A DNA stretch of 64,000 nucleotides from assembly GCA_020635255.1 (NCBI GenBank), contig JACKAC010000002.1, positions 930,001 through 994,000 of the forward strand, read 5' to 3'. This DNA is from Ignavibacteriales bacterium. GTDB taxonomy: Bacteria > Bacteroidota > Ignavibacteria > Tepidaquicellales > Tepidaquicellaceae. Position numbers and translations under genes: made by a program. The notes beneath the pieces were generated by a model that did no database searches, was not told where the DNA came from, and saw only the letters and a list, made by a program, of their open reading frames with translations. Shown piece after piece: positions 15,940 through 24,854 of the stretch (position 1 is its first letter; every line of letters begins with the position of its first letter).

Positions 15940-16931
15940 GAATTATAAATATTTTACCCGATCTTTTTAACACATTCAGAAAGAAATTACTATTAATACT
16001 ATTTGCCGTAACGCTGGCGGTTGTTTCCGTGCCGTCAATGAACGCTTACGCGCAGGATGAACACGGTAATAATCCGAACGAAGATAAAGTCGAACAGCAC
16101 CAGGAAGGAACGAGCAAAGTAGAGCATGAAGAGGAAGAGGACAAGCTTGATATTATAGAAAAGATCACCGACCACGATTACGTAGATTTTTATTTCCTGG
16201 GCAAGTTAGCATTACCAAAGATCCCCGCCATACACATCGGCGGTCTCACCATAGACCTTTCACCTACAAAGATGACATTCATGATGGTTGTTGCATCGAT
16301 ATTACTGATAATAGTAATGACGAGCGCGGCAAGAATAAATTCCAAGAACAAAGCTCCGAAGGGGCTGGGTAACCTGGTGGAAGTACTGGTGGTATTCGTA
16401 CGGGATGATATAGTAGTTCCTAATATGGGAAAGAGCGGACTCCCGCTCCTGCCATTCTTCCTCACACTGTTTTTCTTCATAATGTTCTGTAACCTGCTTG
16501 GATTGATACCGTTTTTTGTACAGCCGACGAAGAATATCAACGTTACCGCATCGCTGGCTATCATTACATTTGTATTGACGCAGATAAAGGGAATGCAGAA
16601 GAACGGCGTGGGCGGATATTTGAAAGGGCTTATTCCTCCGGGAATCCCGGTATTCGTACTGCCGATCATGATACTGGTAGAGTTTATCGGACTGTTCACG
16701 AAGCCATTCTCACTGCTGATGAGGTTATTCGCAAATATAACCGCTGGTTCGATCATTATACTTTCATTGATAGGTTTGATATTCATATTATCATACGCGG
16801 GCGCTGTGATCGCAGTACCGTTCGCGCTATTTATATATTGTCTTGAGATATTCATAGCATTGCTGCAGGCATACATATTTACGATGCTTGCGACGCTTTA
16901 TGTAAACATGGCAATGCACCAGGATCACTAG
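15936..16931 (+). CDS. atpB: F-type ATP synthase subunit a
   Basis: A 331-residue proton-channel subunit of F0. The last 220 residues carry the family hallmarks: LLPFFLTLFFFIMFCNLLGLIPF, the essential arginine in LLMRLFANITAG (R263) that faces the c-ring, and the final helix with CLEIFIALLQAYIFTMLATLY. The N-terminus is unusual: a cleavable signal peptide (cleavage expected after MNAYA, residue 38) followed by an acidic His/Glu-rich stretch (40-76) before the first core helix. Such extended subunits a are known in Bacteroidota/Chlorobiota. The start is a TTG that overlaps the previous stop as TTGA. Confidence 0.95.
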   Translation: MRIINILPDLFNTFRKKLLLILFAVTLAVVSVPSMNAYAQDEHGNNPNEDKVEQHQEGTSKVEHEEEEDKLDIIEKITDHDYVDFYFLGKLALPKIPAIHIGGLTIDLSPTKMTFMMVVASILLIIVMTSAARINSKNKAPKGLGNLVEVLVVFVRDDIVVPNMGKSGLPLLPFFLTLFFFIMFCNLLGLIPFFVQPTKNINVTASLAIITFVLTQIKGMQKNGVGGYLKGLIPPGIPVFVLPIMILVEFIGLFTKPFSLLMRLFANITAGSIIILSLIGLIFILSYAGAVIAVPFALFIYCLEIFIALLQAYIFTMLATLYVNMAMHQDH

Positions 16932-16973
16932 AAAAGTTTTTTGTAATAATATTTTAAAACATTTAACAAAATT

Positions 16974-17001
16974 CCCCCCGCGAAACGGAGGGTAAAGGAG
17001 A
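16974..17001 (+). promoter_or_regulatory. RNA hairpin plus strong ribosome-binding site before atpE
   Basis: CCCCCCG (16974-16980) pairs with CGGAGGG (16986-16992) around CGAAA, with one C-A mismatch, and is followed at once by AAGGAGA (16995-17001) and the atpE ATG at 17009. Subunit c is needed in many copies per complex. A stem that protects a processed 5' end or exposes the ribosome site would raise its translation. The function is inferred from position. Confidence 0.45.
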
Positions 17002-17008
17002 ACTTAAA

Positions 17009-17227
17009 ATGGATCTTGCATTTTTAGGAGCCGGACTCGGAGCAGGCTTAACAGTAATCGGCGCAGGTATTGGTATCGGCAGATTAGCTGCTTCAGCTAT
17101 GGAAGCTACAGGAAGACAGCCAGAAGCAACCGGTGAAGTTAGGACATCTATGATCATTGCTGCAGCGCTTATCGAAGGTGTTGCACTGTTCGGACTTGTT
17201 ATTTGTATTCTTCTTGCGCTTAAGTAA
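17009..17227 (+). CDS. atpE: F-type ATP synthase subunit c
   Basis: A 72-residue hairpin of two membrane helices joined by the polar loop ATGRQPEA that contacts gamma/epsilon. Helix 1 has the packing glycines GAGLGAGLTVIGAGIGIG; helix 2 has the ion-binding glutamate E56 in AALIEGVALFG. No Gln sits in helix 1 near the site and the residues after the Glu are Gly-Val rather than Ser/Thr, so the ring is more likely proton- than sodium-driven; that is inference from the known ligand pattern. It has a strong SD and an upstream hairpin. Confidence 0.97.
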   Translation: MDLAFLGAGLGAGLTVIGAGIGIGRLAASAMEATGRQPEATGEVRTSMIIAAALIEGVALFGLVICILLALK

Positions 17228-17277
17228 TAGCGGAAGATACGCGACCTATTTTAAAACAATTTTAAATCAGGATTATC

Positions 17278-17838
17278 ATGGCTTATTACCTGACTTTACT
17301 ATTTAACAATTTGCTGGTATTCCTCCAGGACGGAGGACATGAAAAGCCTTCATTGCTTTCGGTAAACCCGGGGCTCATAATATGGACGATAATTATTTTC
17401 GTGCTTCTGCTCATTTTACTGAGAAAGATAGCATGGACACCTCTACTGAATGCACTTAACTCGAGGGAAGAGTCCATAAAGAACTCACTGGAAAACGCCG
17501 AGAAGCTAAACCAGGAAGCGCTGGACCTTATCGAACAGAATAAGAAGAACCTCGCAGAAGCCAACGCCAAGTCGATGGAATTAATAAACCAGGCTAAGGA
17601 AATGGCTAACAAACTGGGTGAAGAAATGAAGCAGAAAGCCAATGAAGACGCTAAGAAGATCATCGAGCAGGCAAAGGCAGAGATAGAACAACAGAAGAAC
17701 TCGGCTATGGACGATCTGAAAGACAAGATCTCCGACATAGCAATAGAGGCAGCAGAAAAGATAATTTCGGAGTCACTGGACAAGGACAAGCAGAAGAAGC
17801 TTGTCGATGAGTTTTTGACCAAGGTCCCGAATAATTAG
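17278..17838 (+). CDS. atpF: F-type ATP synthase subunit b
   Basis: A 186-residue peripheral-stalk subunit. One membrane helix near the N-terminus (LIIWTIIIFVLLLILLRKIAW, residues about 29-49) carries the conserved basic/aromatic exit, then a long charged coiled coil (residues 55-170, rich in E, K, N, Q and A), ending in DEFLTKVPNN. Length and order (after c, before delta) are as expected. Only one b-type gene is present, so the stalk is a homodimer unless a second copy lies elsewhere. Confidence 0.95.
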   Translation: MAYYLTLLFNNLLVFLQDGGHEKPSLLSVNPGLIIWTIIIFVLLLILLRKIAWTPLLNALNSREESIKNSLENAEKLNQEALDLIEQNKKNLAEANAKSMELINQAKEMANKLGEEMKQKANEDAKKIIEQAKAEIEQQKNSAMDDLKDKISDIAIEAAEKIISESLDKDKQKKLVDEFLTKVPNN

Positions 17839-17871
17839 TACCGGTAAAAGTTAAAGTAAAATTTTATTAAA

Positions 17872-18423
17872 ATGTTCGAAAGGATTTCGAGAAGATATTC
17901 CACAGCTTTATACGAAGAAGCTAAGCAAAAAGGCGAGCTGGACAAAGTTTCCGGCGACGTCGACGGTGTGATAGATGTAATTACGTCAAGCCGTGATCTA
18001 GAGCTATTCTTCAAAAGCCCGATCATAGACCAAAAGAAGAAGGAAGCCATTGTTAAGGAGATTTTCGAAGGGAAAGTTTCCAGGCTAACGATGAACTTCA
18101 TGCTTCTACTGATACAGAGGCACAGGGACGCGCACATACTTGAGATACTGCATGATTACCAGCAATTAAAGAACGAGAAAGACGGTATCGTGTCTGTGGA
18201 CGTGACTTCAGCAGTGGAACTAACCGATGACGAAAAGAAGCAGATGAAGGAAAAGATAGACAGCTACACGAAACTGAACAGCAAGCTAAGCTTTAAGGTG
18301 GACCCAAATCTCATCGGCGGATTTATCGTGAAAATAAAGGACGTAATTCTGGACGCAAGTATCAGACGTCAGCTCGAGATCTTAAGGAAGCGTTTTAAAG
18401 AAGGTGATATAGCCCTGAACTAA
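17872..18423 (+). CDS. atpH: F-type ATP synthase subunit delta
   Basis: A 183-residue subunit that links the b stalk to the top of the alpha3beta3 head. It has the family start RRYSTALYEEAKQKGELD, a helical N-terminal domain, the FKSPIIDQKKKEAIV segment and the C-terminal motif KVDPNLIGGFIVKIKDVILDASIRRQLEILRKRF. It starts at ATG 17872, 33 bases after atpF. Full length. Confidence 0.95.
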   Translation: MFERISRRYSTALYEEAKQKGELDKVSGDVDGVIDVITSSRDLELFFKSPIIDQKKKEAIVKEIFEGKVSRLTMNFMLLLIQRHRDAHILEILHDYQQLKNEKDGIVSVDVTSAVELTDDEKKQMKEKIDSYTKLNSKLSFKVDPNLIGGFIVKIKDVILDASIRRQLEILRKRFKEGDIALN

Positions 18424-18433
18424 AAAATAAACC

Positions 18434-18458
18434 GCCCGCAAGGGCAATCCAAAAGGAG
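18434..18458 (+). promoter_or_regulatory. GNRA-loop hairpin and ribosome-binding site before atpA
   Basis: GCCC-GCAA-GGGC (18434-18445) is a four-bp stem capped by a GNRA tetraloop, followed by AAAAGGAG (18451-18458) and the atpA ATG at 18468. The same arrangement, stem then SD, precedes atpE. It may stabilise the mRNA or set the translation level of the subunit needed in three copies. Confidence 0.4.
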
Positions 18459-18467
18459 TTAATAAAA

Positions 18468-19997
18468 ATGGTTAATGTAAAATCCGATGAAGTATCAGAT
18501 ATCCTGCTTAAGCAGTTAACAGGATTTGAGAAGGAACTGGACATATATGAAGTCGGTACCGTCCTTTACGTAGGTGACGGTGTGGCGAGGGTTTACGGTC
18601 TGACGAAGTGCCAGGCAAGTGAGCTCATCGAATTCCCGAACGGTGTTATTGGGATCGCGCTGAACCTCGAAGAGGATAACGTCGGTTGTATTCTTTTCGG
18701 TGATTCGTCACTGGTAAAAGAAGGCGACATGGTAAAAAGGACCGGAAGAATCGCATCGATGCCTGTTGGAGAGGCAATGCTGGGCAGGGTTATCAACCCT
18801 CTGGGGCAGCCTATCGACGGTAAAGGCGAGATAAAGACGGATAATTACCTTCCTATAGAAAGGAAAGCACTCGGTGTTATTCAAAGGGCGCCGGTTAATC
18901 AGCCTCTGCAGACAGGTTTGAAGGCGGTAGACGCTATGATCCCTATCGGACGAGGACAGAGGGAGCTTATCATCGGAGACAGGCAGACGGGTAAGACCGC
19001 TGTCGCTATCGATACTATCATTAACCAGAAAGATACAGACGTATATTGTATATATGTTGCAATTGGTCAAAAGGGTTCTACGGTGGCGCAGGTAGTAAGA
19101 GCGCTGGAAGCTGCAGGCGCAATGGATTACACGACAGTAATCTCTGCGACGGCATCCGATCCGGCACCGATGCAGTTCATCGCACCATATTCAGGCGCAA
19201 CACTAGGAGAGTATTTCAGGGACAACGGAAAGCACGCGCTGGTTATCTATGATGACCTTTCAAAACAGGCGGCGGCTTACAGGGAAGTATCACTTCTACT
19301 CAGAAGGCCTCCGGGACGTGAAGCGTACCCCGGTGATATTTTCTATCTGCACTCTAGACTTCTCGAGAGAGCATCAAAGCTTTCAGACGATCTCGGCGGA
19401 GGAAGCCTTACGGCGCTTCCGGTTATCGAGACAAAGGAAGGTGACGTATCCGCATACATCCCGACCAACGTGATCTCGATCACAGATGGTCAGATATACC
19501 TCGAACCGAACCTCTTTAACGCGGGTGTAAGGCCGGCTATTAACGTAGGTATCTCGGTATCCAGGGTAGGCGGAAGCGCTCAGATCAAGGCGATGAAGAA
19601 AGTCGCGGGTACACTGAGGCTCGAGCTGGCACAGTTCAGGGAGCTGGAAGCATTCGCAAAATTCGGTTCAGACCTGGATAAAGCAACGACGCAGCAGTTA
19701 ACAAGAGGACAGAGACTGGTAGAAATTCTAAAGCAGAAGCAGTATTCACCGATGCCTGTAGAAAGACAGGTAGCGATCATCTTCGCGGGTACTAACGGAT
19801 ATCTCGATAACATCCCGGTAGAATTTGTTAAGAAGTATGAATCGGATTTCTTAGATGAAATGGAAAGTCTGCATAAGGATGTTCTCGATGCGATAAAGAC
19901 ATCGAAAGAGATAAGCGACGAGACAAAAGGCAAGCTTGATACAATATTGAAAGATTTCACGGAAAGATTTTCATCTGCAATAAGTCAAACAGCATAA
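18468..19997 (+). CDS. atpA: F-type ATP synthase subunit alpha
   Basis: A 509-residue non-catalytic nucleotide-binding subunit of F1. It shows the P-loop IIGDRQTGKTAVAIDTI, the LVIYDDLSKQA strand, the family signature PAINVGISVSRVGGSAQ and the C-terminal helical bundle. The N-terminal beta-barrel starts after VKSDEVSDILLKQLTGFEKEL. Catalytic beta and epsilon are not adjacent: gamma is followed by a terminator, so atpD and atpC must be elsewhere in the chromosome. Confidence 0.98.
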   Translation: MVNVKSDEVSDILLKQLTGFEKELDIYEVGTVLYVGDGVARVYGLTKCQASELIEFPNGVIGIALNLEEDNVGCILFGDSSLVKEGDMVKRTGRIASMPVGEAMLGRVINPLGQPIDGKGEIKTDNYLPIERKALGVIQRAPVNQPLQTGLKAVDAMIPIGRGQRELIIGDRQTGKTAVAIDTIINQKDTDVYCIYVAIGQKGSTVAQVVRALEAAGAMDYTTVISATASDPAPMQFIAPYSGATLGEYFRDNGKHALVIYDDLSKQAAAYREVSLLLRRPPGREAYPGDIFYLHSRLLERASKLSDDLGGGSLTALPVIETKEGDVSAYIPTNVISITDGQIYLEPNLFNAGVRPAINVGISVSRVGGSAQIKAMKKVAGTLRLELAQFRELEAFAKFGSDLDKATTQQLTRGQRLVEILKQKQYSPMPVERQVAIIFAGTNGYLDNIPVEFVKKYESDFLDEMESLHKDVLDAIKTSKEISDETKGKLDTILKDFTERFSSAISQTA

Positions 19998-20008
19998 AAA
20001 GGATCTAG

Positions 20009-20890
20009 TTGGCTACATTAAAAGAAATAAAAGGCAGAATAACCGCAGTTCAGAATACGCAGAAGATCACCAAGGCTATGAAGATGGTGGCGGCTGCGAA
20101 ACTGCGACGAGCACAGGAAAGAATTACGATGGCGCGCCCGTATGCTAATAAGATAAACGAACTTCTGAACCACCTGGTAGACGCTTCGACTGAGATAGTG
20201 AATCCGCTTATGGAGGAACGCTCTGTCAGCAACAGGCTGGTAGTGGTTGTTTCATCGGACAGGGGACTGGCAGGATCATTCAATTCCAATTTGCTCAAGT
20301 TCGCCTCAACATACATAAACGAGCTCGGCAAAGATACCATGGTAATGGCAGTTGGTAAAAAGGCAAATGATTATTTTAAGAACAGGAAGTACAACCTGAT
20401 AAAAGGAATATCCGATCTATTCAGCGATCTGAGAGTAGAGAGATCACAGGAAATAGTGAACGAGCTTGTGAACGGGTATCTCGGCAAGAAGTTTGACAAA
20501 GTGGACATAATATTTAACGAATTTCAGTCAGTGGTAAGGCAGATCCCGACCAGGGAGCAGTTCCTTCCGCTGGGAAGCGATAAGCTGACCGACGAGAAAA
20601 GGGACGGTGAAGAGAAGAAGGCTAATGTAGATTATATTTATGAGCCGAGCATAGAGAAGATACTTAACGACCTTATCCCGAGGAAGCTGGCGACACAGTT
20701 CTGGAAAGCGCTTCTGGAATCGAACGCGGCTGAGCAGGGAGCAAGGATGACAGCTATGGAAACCGCGACAAGAAACGCGGATGAGTTATTAGTGAATTTA
20801 AAACTCCAGTTTAACAGGGCAAGACAGGAAGCGATCACGAAGGAGATACTTGAAATAGTAGGAGGAGCGGAAGCACTAAAAGAGGCTTAA
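20009..20890 (+). CDS. atpG: F-type ATP synthase subunit gamma
   Basis: A 293-residue central-shaft subunit. N-terminal helix ATLKEIKGRITAVQNTQKITKAMKMVAAAKLRRA is nearly canonical and the C-terminal helix ends RQEAITKEILEIVGGAEAL. The central Rossmann-like part has VVSSDRGLAGSFNSNLL. It starts at TTG 20009 with AAAAGGAT upstream, 12 bases after atpA. It is the last gene of the operon. Confidence 0.97.
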   Translation: MATLKEIKGRITAVQNTQKITKAMKMVAAAKLRRAQERITMARPYANKINELLNHLVDASTEIVNPLMEERSVSNRLVVVVSSDRGLAGSFNSNLLKFASTYINELGKDTMVMAVGKKANDYFKNRKYNLIKGISDLFSDLRVERSQEIVNELVNGYLGKKFDKVDIIFNEFQSVVRQIPTREQFLPLGSDKLTDEKRDGEEKKANVDYIYEPSIEKILNDLIPRKLATQFWKALLESNAAEQGARMTAMETATRNADELLVNLKLQFNRARQEAITKEILEIVGGAEALKEA

Positions 20891-20920
20891 ATTAGGTACT
20901 AGGTTAATAAAAGCAGAAAA

Positions 20921-20953
20921 GCCAATTCCGTCTGGTTCGGGGTTGGTTTTTTT
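20921..20953 (+). terminator. Rho-independent terminator of the ATP synthase operon
   Basis: CCAATTCC (20922-20929) pairs with GGGGTTGG (20939-20946), allowing two G-U pairs, and is followed by seven T residues. It lies 32 bases after the atpG stop. Confidence 0.8.
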
Positions 20954-20995
20954 GTTTTATGTAACTTTTATAATCGAGGATAATTAAATTAACGA

Positions 20996-22579
20996 GTGGA
21001 TAAAAATTATTTTCATATAAGAGAGATAGCGAATTACCTGGGTAAGGAACTTGCAGGAGCCGAGCTGGAGGAGGCTTTTACGCAGGAGAAGGGGAAGCTG
21101 GTAATGGCATTTTCGAAAGCCGGTGAGGAGATATTCCTTGAATACTCGATAGCGAAAAAGGCGGAGAGCATTGTTCTAAGGGAGAATTATTCCAGGGCTA
21201 AGAAAAATGTGGCGGAGCTGTTTCCAGAGCTGGCAGACGCTAGAGTGGAGAGTATCGGGCTTTTTAATGATGACCGGATAATAAGAATAGTCATGTCCGG
21301 AGGGAGTGAAGTATTGTTTTCGTTTATAAGATCGCTGTACAACTGCTTCGTGGTGAAGGACGGATCGGTGGTAAATGCGTTTAAGAACAGGAATGAGGTA
21401 TTGCAAAAGGATGTGAATGAGATTTTCCCGCAAAAGCAAACACACGTTTCGAAGGATATTAATACAGTTAAAGATTATATTAAAACGAGGTACGCTGATT
21501 TCGGAAACTTGTATCAGAAGGAGGTGCTTTTTAAAACGGGGCTGGACGGTGATGATCCGTCAGAGGGGAATGAGGGTGTTATAGACGAGGAGTTTACAGC
21601 ATTGAGAAGGAGATTTGATAATCCGGTTTATTTGTTTTACAGCATGGATGACAATGTGAGGACATCGCTGGCGGAGCTGGAGCATTTGAAAGGGTACAGT
21701 AAAAAGCAATTCGATAGTATAAACGAACTTATAGATCATCAGAACAGGTTCAGATATAAGGAAGAAAAGGCTAAGGACGTTTTGGGAAGTGAGATTGGTA
21801 AGGTTAAGAAAGAGCTATCGAGGATAGAAAACAACGTCGATAATCTGAATAACACAGTCGTGGAGTTCAAAAAAGCCGACAGGTACAAGATATACGGCGA
21901 CCTGGTGCTTGCAAACCTGGGACAGATCAACGAAGGGGATGAGGTACTGGAAGTAACCAACCCGGTTACGTATGAGAAAGTAAAGATAAAATTGAAAAAG
22001 GATCTTAAACCGGCGGAAAATGCCACGTGGTATTTTGAGAAATATAAGAAACAGAAGAACGCAATAGTAGACGTGGAGAAGTCACTGAAGAAATTCGCAA
22101 AGGAGAAAGAGAAGCTGGAGGCGGAATTGGAAAGGCTTGAAGGGATTGAGGATCTGAAGGAGATAAAGAAACTTGAGAAAGATGTAATTAAGAGCGGGAA
22201 ACCGGATGAGACGAGCAAGTTCAGGAAGTTTGTTTTGAATGACAGGTATGAGGTATGGGTAGGTAAGGACAGTGTATCTAATGATCTATTAACGACAAAA
22301 TACTCAGCTCCACACGACATATGGTTCCATGTGAGGGGGGCGAGCGGGTCGCATACGGTGCTTAAGGTAAGTAATAAAAAGGATGATGTAAGTAAGGAGA
22401 TAATCAAAAAAGCGGCTGCAATAAGCGCTTATTACAGCAAGGCGAGGAACGCATCGGTGGTCCCGGTAGCTTACTGCGAAAAGAAGCACGTAAAGAAACC
22501 CAAGGGAGCTAAATCGGGGACTGTGATAATGCAAAGGGAAAAGGTTGTGAATGTGAGACCGGGTTTACCGGAAGATTAA
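20996..22579 (+). CDS. NFACT-domain protein, RqcH/NEMF-like
   Basis: A 527-residue soluble protein with the NFACT-N region (residues 1-190), a long charged coiled coil (about 230-400, LKGYSKKQFDSINELID... to KEIKKLEKDV) and the C-terminal NFACT-R domain: FVLNDRYEVWVGKDSVSND, LTTKYSAPHDIWFHVRGASG and SHTVLK. In RqcH this domain binds tRNA-Ala and obstructed 50S subunits to add alanine tails to stalled chains. Older annotation is fibronectin-binding protein, which fits Gram-positive surface forms only. It starts at GTG 20996. It stands alone after the ATP operon terminator and converges on the TPR gene with a four-base overlap. Confidence 0.85.
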   Translation: MDKNYFHIREIANYLGKELAGAELEEAFTQEKGKLVMAFSKAGEEIFLEYSIAKKAESIVLRENYSRAKKNVAELFPELADARVESIGLFNDDRIIRIVMSGGSEVLFSFIRSLYNCFVVKDGSVVNAFKNRNEVLQKDVNEIFPQKQTHVSKDINTVKDYIKTRYADFGNLYQKEVLFKTGLDGDDPSEGNEGVIDEEFTALRRRFDNPVYLFYSMDDNVRTSLAELEHLKGYSKKQFDSINELIDHQNRFRYKEEKAKDVLGSEIGKVKKELSRIENNVDNLNNTVVEFKKADRYKIYGDLVLANLGQINEGDEVLEVTNPVTYEKVKIKLKKDLKPAENATWYFEKYKKQKNAIVDVEKSLKKFAKEKEKLEAELERLEGIEDLKEIKKLEKDVIKSGKPDETSKFRKFVLNDRYEVWVGKDSVSNDLLTTKYSAPHDIWFHVRGASGSHTVLKVSNKKDDVSKEIIKKAAAISAYYSKARNASVVPVAYCEKKHVKKPKGAKSGTVIMQREKVVNVRPGLPED

Positions 22580-23334
22580 TTCTCTTCGCCGGCGAAGTTA
22601 ATGCGCTCGAGCTCGAGCAGTTTCGATTCGATGCGTTTTTTATTTGGTGTACCGGCGCGAAGGAGAAGGTTGTACGCGTTAAAGGCTTCTTTGAAGTTAC
22701 CCTGCTGAGCGTAAATGTCCGCGAGTGTTTCAGTAACTATTTTTATCCTGCCAAACAGTTCTTCTTTTGCTTCCTGCTTTTTCGTGTTGTCATACGCGTT
22801 ACCTGAACTATGGAGAACCAGTGATGCGTTATCAAAATTTGTCTTCATCTTTTCAAACCTATCCCTGTTTACCTTCCTTTCAAGTTCGTTTAGGTTGTCG
22901 TCTTTCACTTCGATGGATTTTAGGCGTGACTTTCCTATTATATTCATCACTGAATCTTTGTTGTCGTCGAATCTAAGCGAGGGTTCTTTCGCAAAATTAT
23001 AAAAGATACGCTCCTGGTTTGGCTCCTGTCTTAGTTTGACAAGGCTTTCCTTAAACTTTGCATGAATGGGAAGGTTTGCTATTTTGCTTTCGATGTCGTT
23101 GAAGCATTTTTCTGCTTCGTTTAGATGTCCGAGCTTAAGCAGGGACTTTAACATTAGTACGCGCGCGGTCAAATAATCCGGGTAAATCTCAAGCCCGGTT
23201 TTACAGACAGATATGCACGCCTCATACTGCTTATTGAGGAAGTACACGTTAGCAAGACGGATGAAGACGGGTGAAAACACCTTTTCATTGAGCGACGCTT
23301 TAAGGTTTTCTATGTAGCCGTCGAGATTATCCAT
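22576..23334 (-). CDS. Tetratricopeptide-repeat protein
   Basis: A 252-residue protein without a signal peptide. Clear TPR-like helix pairs are VFIRLANVYFLNKQYEACISVCKTGLEIYP (about 20-50), ARVLMLKSLLKLGHLNEAEKCF (58-80), and near the C-terminus TLADIYAQQGNFKEAFNAYNLLLRAG. The middle is charged and without clear repeats. It acts as a protein-binding scaffold; the partner is unknown. It is the last gene of a minus-strand operon and overlaps the upstream glycosyltransferase by eight bases, suggesting a link to that membrane enzyme. Confidence 0.75.
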   Translation of the reverse strand: MDNLDGYIENLKASLNEKVFSPVFIRLANVYFLNKQYEACISVCKTGLEIYPDYLTARVLMLKSLLKLGHLNEAEKCFNDIESKIANLPIHAKFKESLVKLRQEPNQERIFYNFAKEPSLRFDDNKDSVMNIIGKSRLKSIEVKDDNLNELERKVNRDRFEKMKTNFDNASLVLHSSGNAYDNTKKQEAKEELFGRIKIVTETLADIYAQQGNFKEAFNAYNLLLRAGTPNKKRIESKLLELERINFAGEEN

Positions 23335-24841
23335 GTGATCCGGCGAGTTTCATTTTCTGTGAAATAATTCTATTTGCCATAATAACCTGCTTAATTGAAA
23401 GATAAGCCAATAAACTGAAACCTGCAGTGAACATCAGCTGGAACGGAATTGCGGCTATCTGGGCATGGATTATGGCGAGTACCACTCCAGCACCGCAGTA
23501 CAGCCCCATTAATGCCTCAATATACGATGTGAACGGTATCTTCTTCATCTGGTACGACTTATCATGCCATTTATCCGTTTGTGAGGTGATCTTATACTTT
23601 GGGGTACGTACGAACTCCGATTTTTTGTTTATTAAGCCTTCGAATACAGCTTTGGTATTGTTCACGGAGAGTCCCATGCTTCCGGCAAGGAAGAGCGGGA
23701 AATATATTATTCTTTTCTGCCAATCGGTGTAGACGTCTTTTTGCGAATACAGGTAAAAGAGGAATGAGCCGATGAATGCAAAGACGAAGATGGACATAAA
23801 TTTAAACGTGCCGTCATAATCACCGCCAAGTTTGATTAATAGTATCGGAATCTGTAGAAGCGCACATAAAAGGATGAACGGGTAAGCGAGATTGCTCCAG
23901 AGATGAACGAATGACTGCACTTTCTCTTTGAAAGGCATTTTTGAGCGAAGGACTTTAGGGTAGATCTTCTTCGCTGTTTCTATTGCTCCTTTTGTCCAGC
24001 GGAACTGCTGGGACTTGAGGGAATTTATTTCAGCGGGGAGCTCTGCGGGTGATGTGAAATTTATAAGATATTTGAATTTCCATCCTTTCATCTGCGCCCG
24101 GTAGGAGAGGTCGAGGTCTTCGGTTAGAGTGTCTGCCTCCCAGTTACCTGCGTCGAAGATGCATTCTTTACGCCAGATGCCGGCTGTGCCGTTGAAATTA
24201 ATGAAGAACCCTGCTCTATTACGGACGGCCTGCTCTATGACGAAGTGACCGTCCAGAGCCATGGCCTGTGTTTTAGTGATAAGTGAATACTCCCTGTTCA
24301 AGTGTTCCCATCGTGTCTGCACGAGCCCGAGCTTTTCTATTTTGTAGAAGTAAGGGAGCGTGCGTAGAAGGAATTTTTTCCTCGGGATAAAGTCTGCATC
24401 GAAGATAGCAACGAACTCACCGCGCGCGGTTTTAAGTCCTTCTTTTAGCGCGCCTGCCTTGTAGCCGGTCCTGTCGGTTCGGTGAAGGAGTTTTATGTCA
24501 TATCCCTGAGCAAGGTATCTTTTAATATGTTCGGCGATGATCTCTGTGGTATCATCGGTGGAATCGTCGAGTATCTGGAATTCTATCTTGTCTTTTGGGT
24601 ATTCTATACGGATACAGCAATCGATGAGCCTGGTGGATACGTAGCGTTCATTAAACATAGGGAGCTGGATAGTAACTACGGGAAATTCTTTGAGGTGGAG
24701 GTCTTCCATTGTTAGATCATCGGTGCGCTTATTAAACGTTCTCATATAGTAATATATCATAGTATAGCCATGCGCTCCGAATAAGAACAAGATCGTCAAT
24801 GCAACTATATATATTGTAAGTATTACGCTTTCGATTGCCAT
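23327..24841 (-). CDS. Membrane GT2 glycosyltransferase, cellulose-synthase-like (processive type)
   Basis: A 504-residue inner-membrane enzyme. An N-terminal helix (residues 5-28) precedes the cytoplasmic GT-A domain with VTIQLPMFNE, FQILDDSTDDTTEI, VAIFDADFIPRK (DxD), TLTEDLDLSYRA (the TED catalytic base region) and QQFRWTKGA (the QxxRW motif of processive enzymes). Four or more C-terminal helices form the export channel region (about 315-500). The family includes cellulose/hyaluronan synthases and glucomannan or ceramide glucosyltransferases. No PilZ domain or BcsB-type partner is nearby, so the product is unclear. It overlaps the TPR gene. Confidence 0.85.
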   Translation of the reverse strand: MAIESVILTIYIVALTILFLFGAHGYTMIYYYMRTFNKRTDDLTMEDLHLKEFPVVTIQLPMFNERYVSTRLIDCCIRIEYPKDKIEFQILDDSTDDTTEIIAEHIKRYLAQGYDIKLLHRTDRTGYKAGALKEGLKTARGEFVAIFDADFIPRKKFLLRTLPYFYKIEKLGLVQTRWEHLNREYSLITKTQAMALDGHFVIEQAVRNRAGFFINFNGTAGIWRKECIFDAGNWEADTLTEDLDLSYRAQMKGWKFKYLINFTSPAELPAEINSLKSQQFRWTKGAIETAKKIYPKVLRSKMPFKEKVQSFVHLWSNLAYPFILLCALLQIPILLIKLGGDYDGTFKFMSIFVFAFIGSFLFYLYSQKDVYTDWQKRIIYFPLFLAGSMGLSVNNTKAVFEGLINKKSEFVRTPKYKITSQTDKWHDKSYQMKKIPFTSYIEALMGLYCGAGVVLAIIHAQIAAIPFQLMFTAGFSLLAYLSIKQVIMANRIISQKMKLAGSHG

Positions 24842-24854
24842 GTAATGATGATTG

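Noticed and set aside
16190..16876. 228-codon minus-strand ORF opposite atpB
   Set aside because: Shadow of the subunit a gene; Asn/Ile/Met-rich composition without motifs.
21739..22407. 222-codon minus-strand ORF opposite the NFACT gene
   Set aside because: Ser/Phe-rich complement of a Lys/Glu-rich coiled coil, a known artefact.
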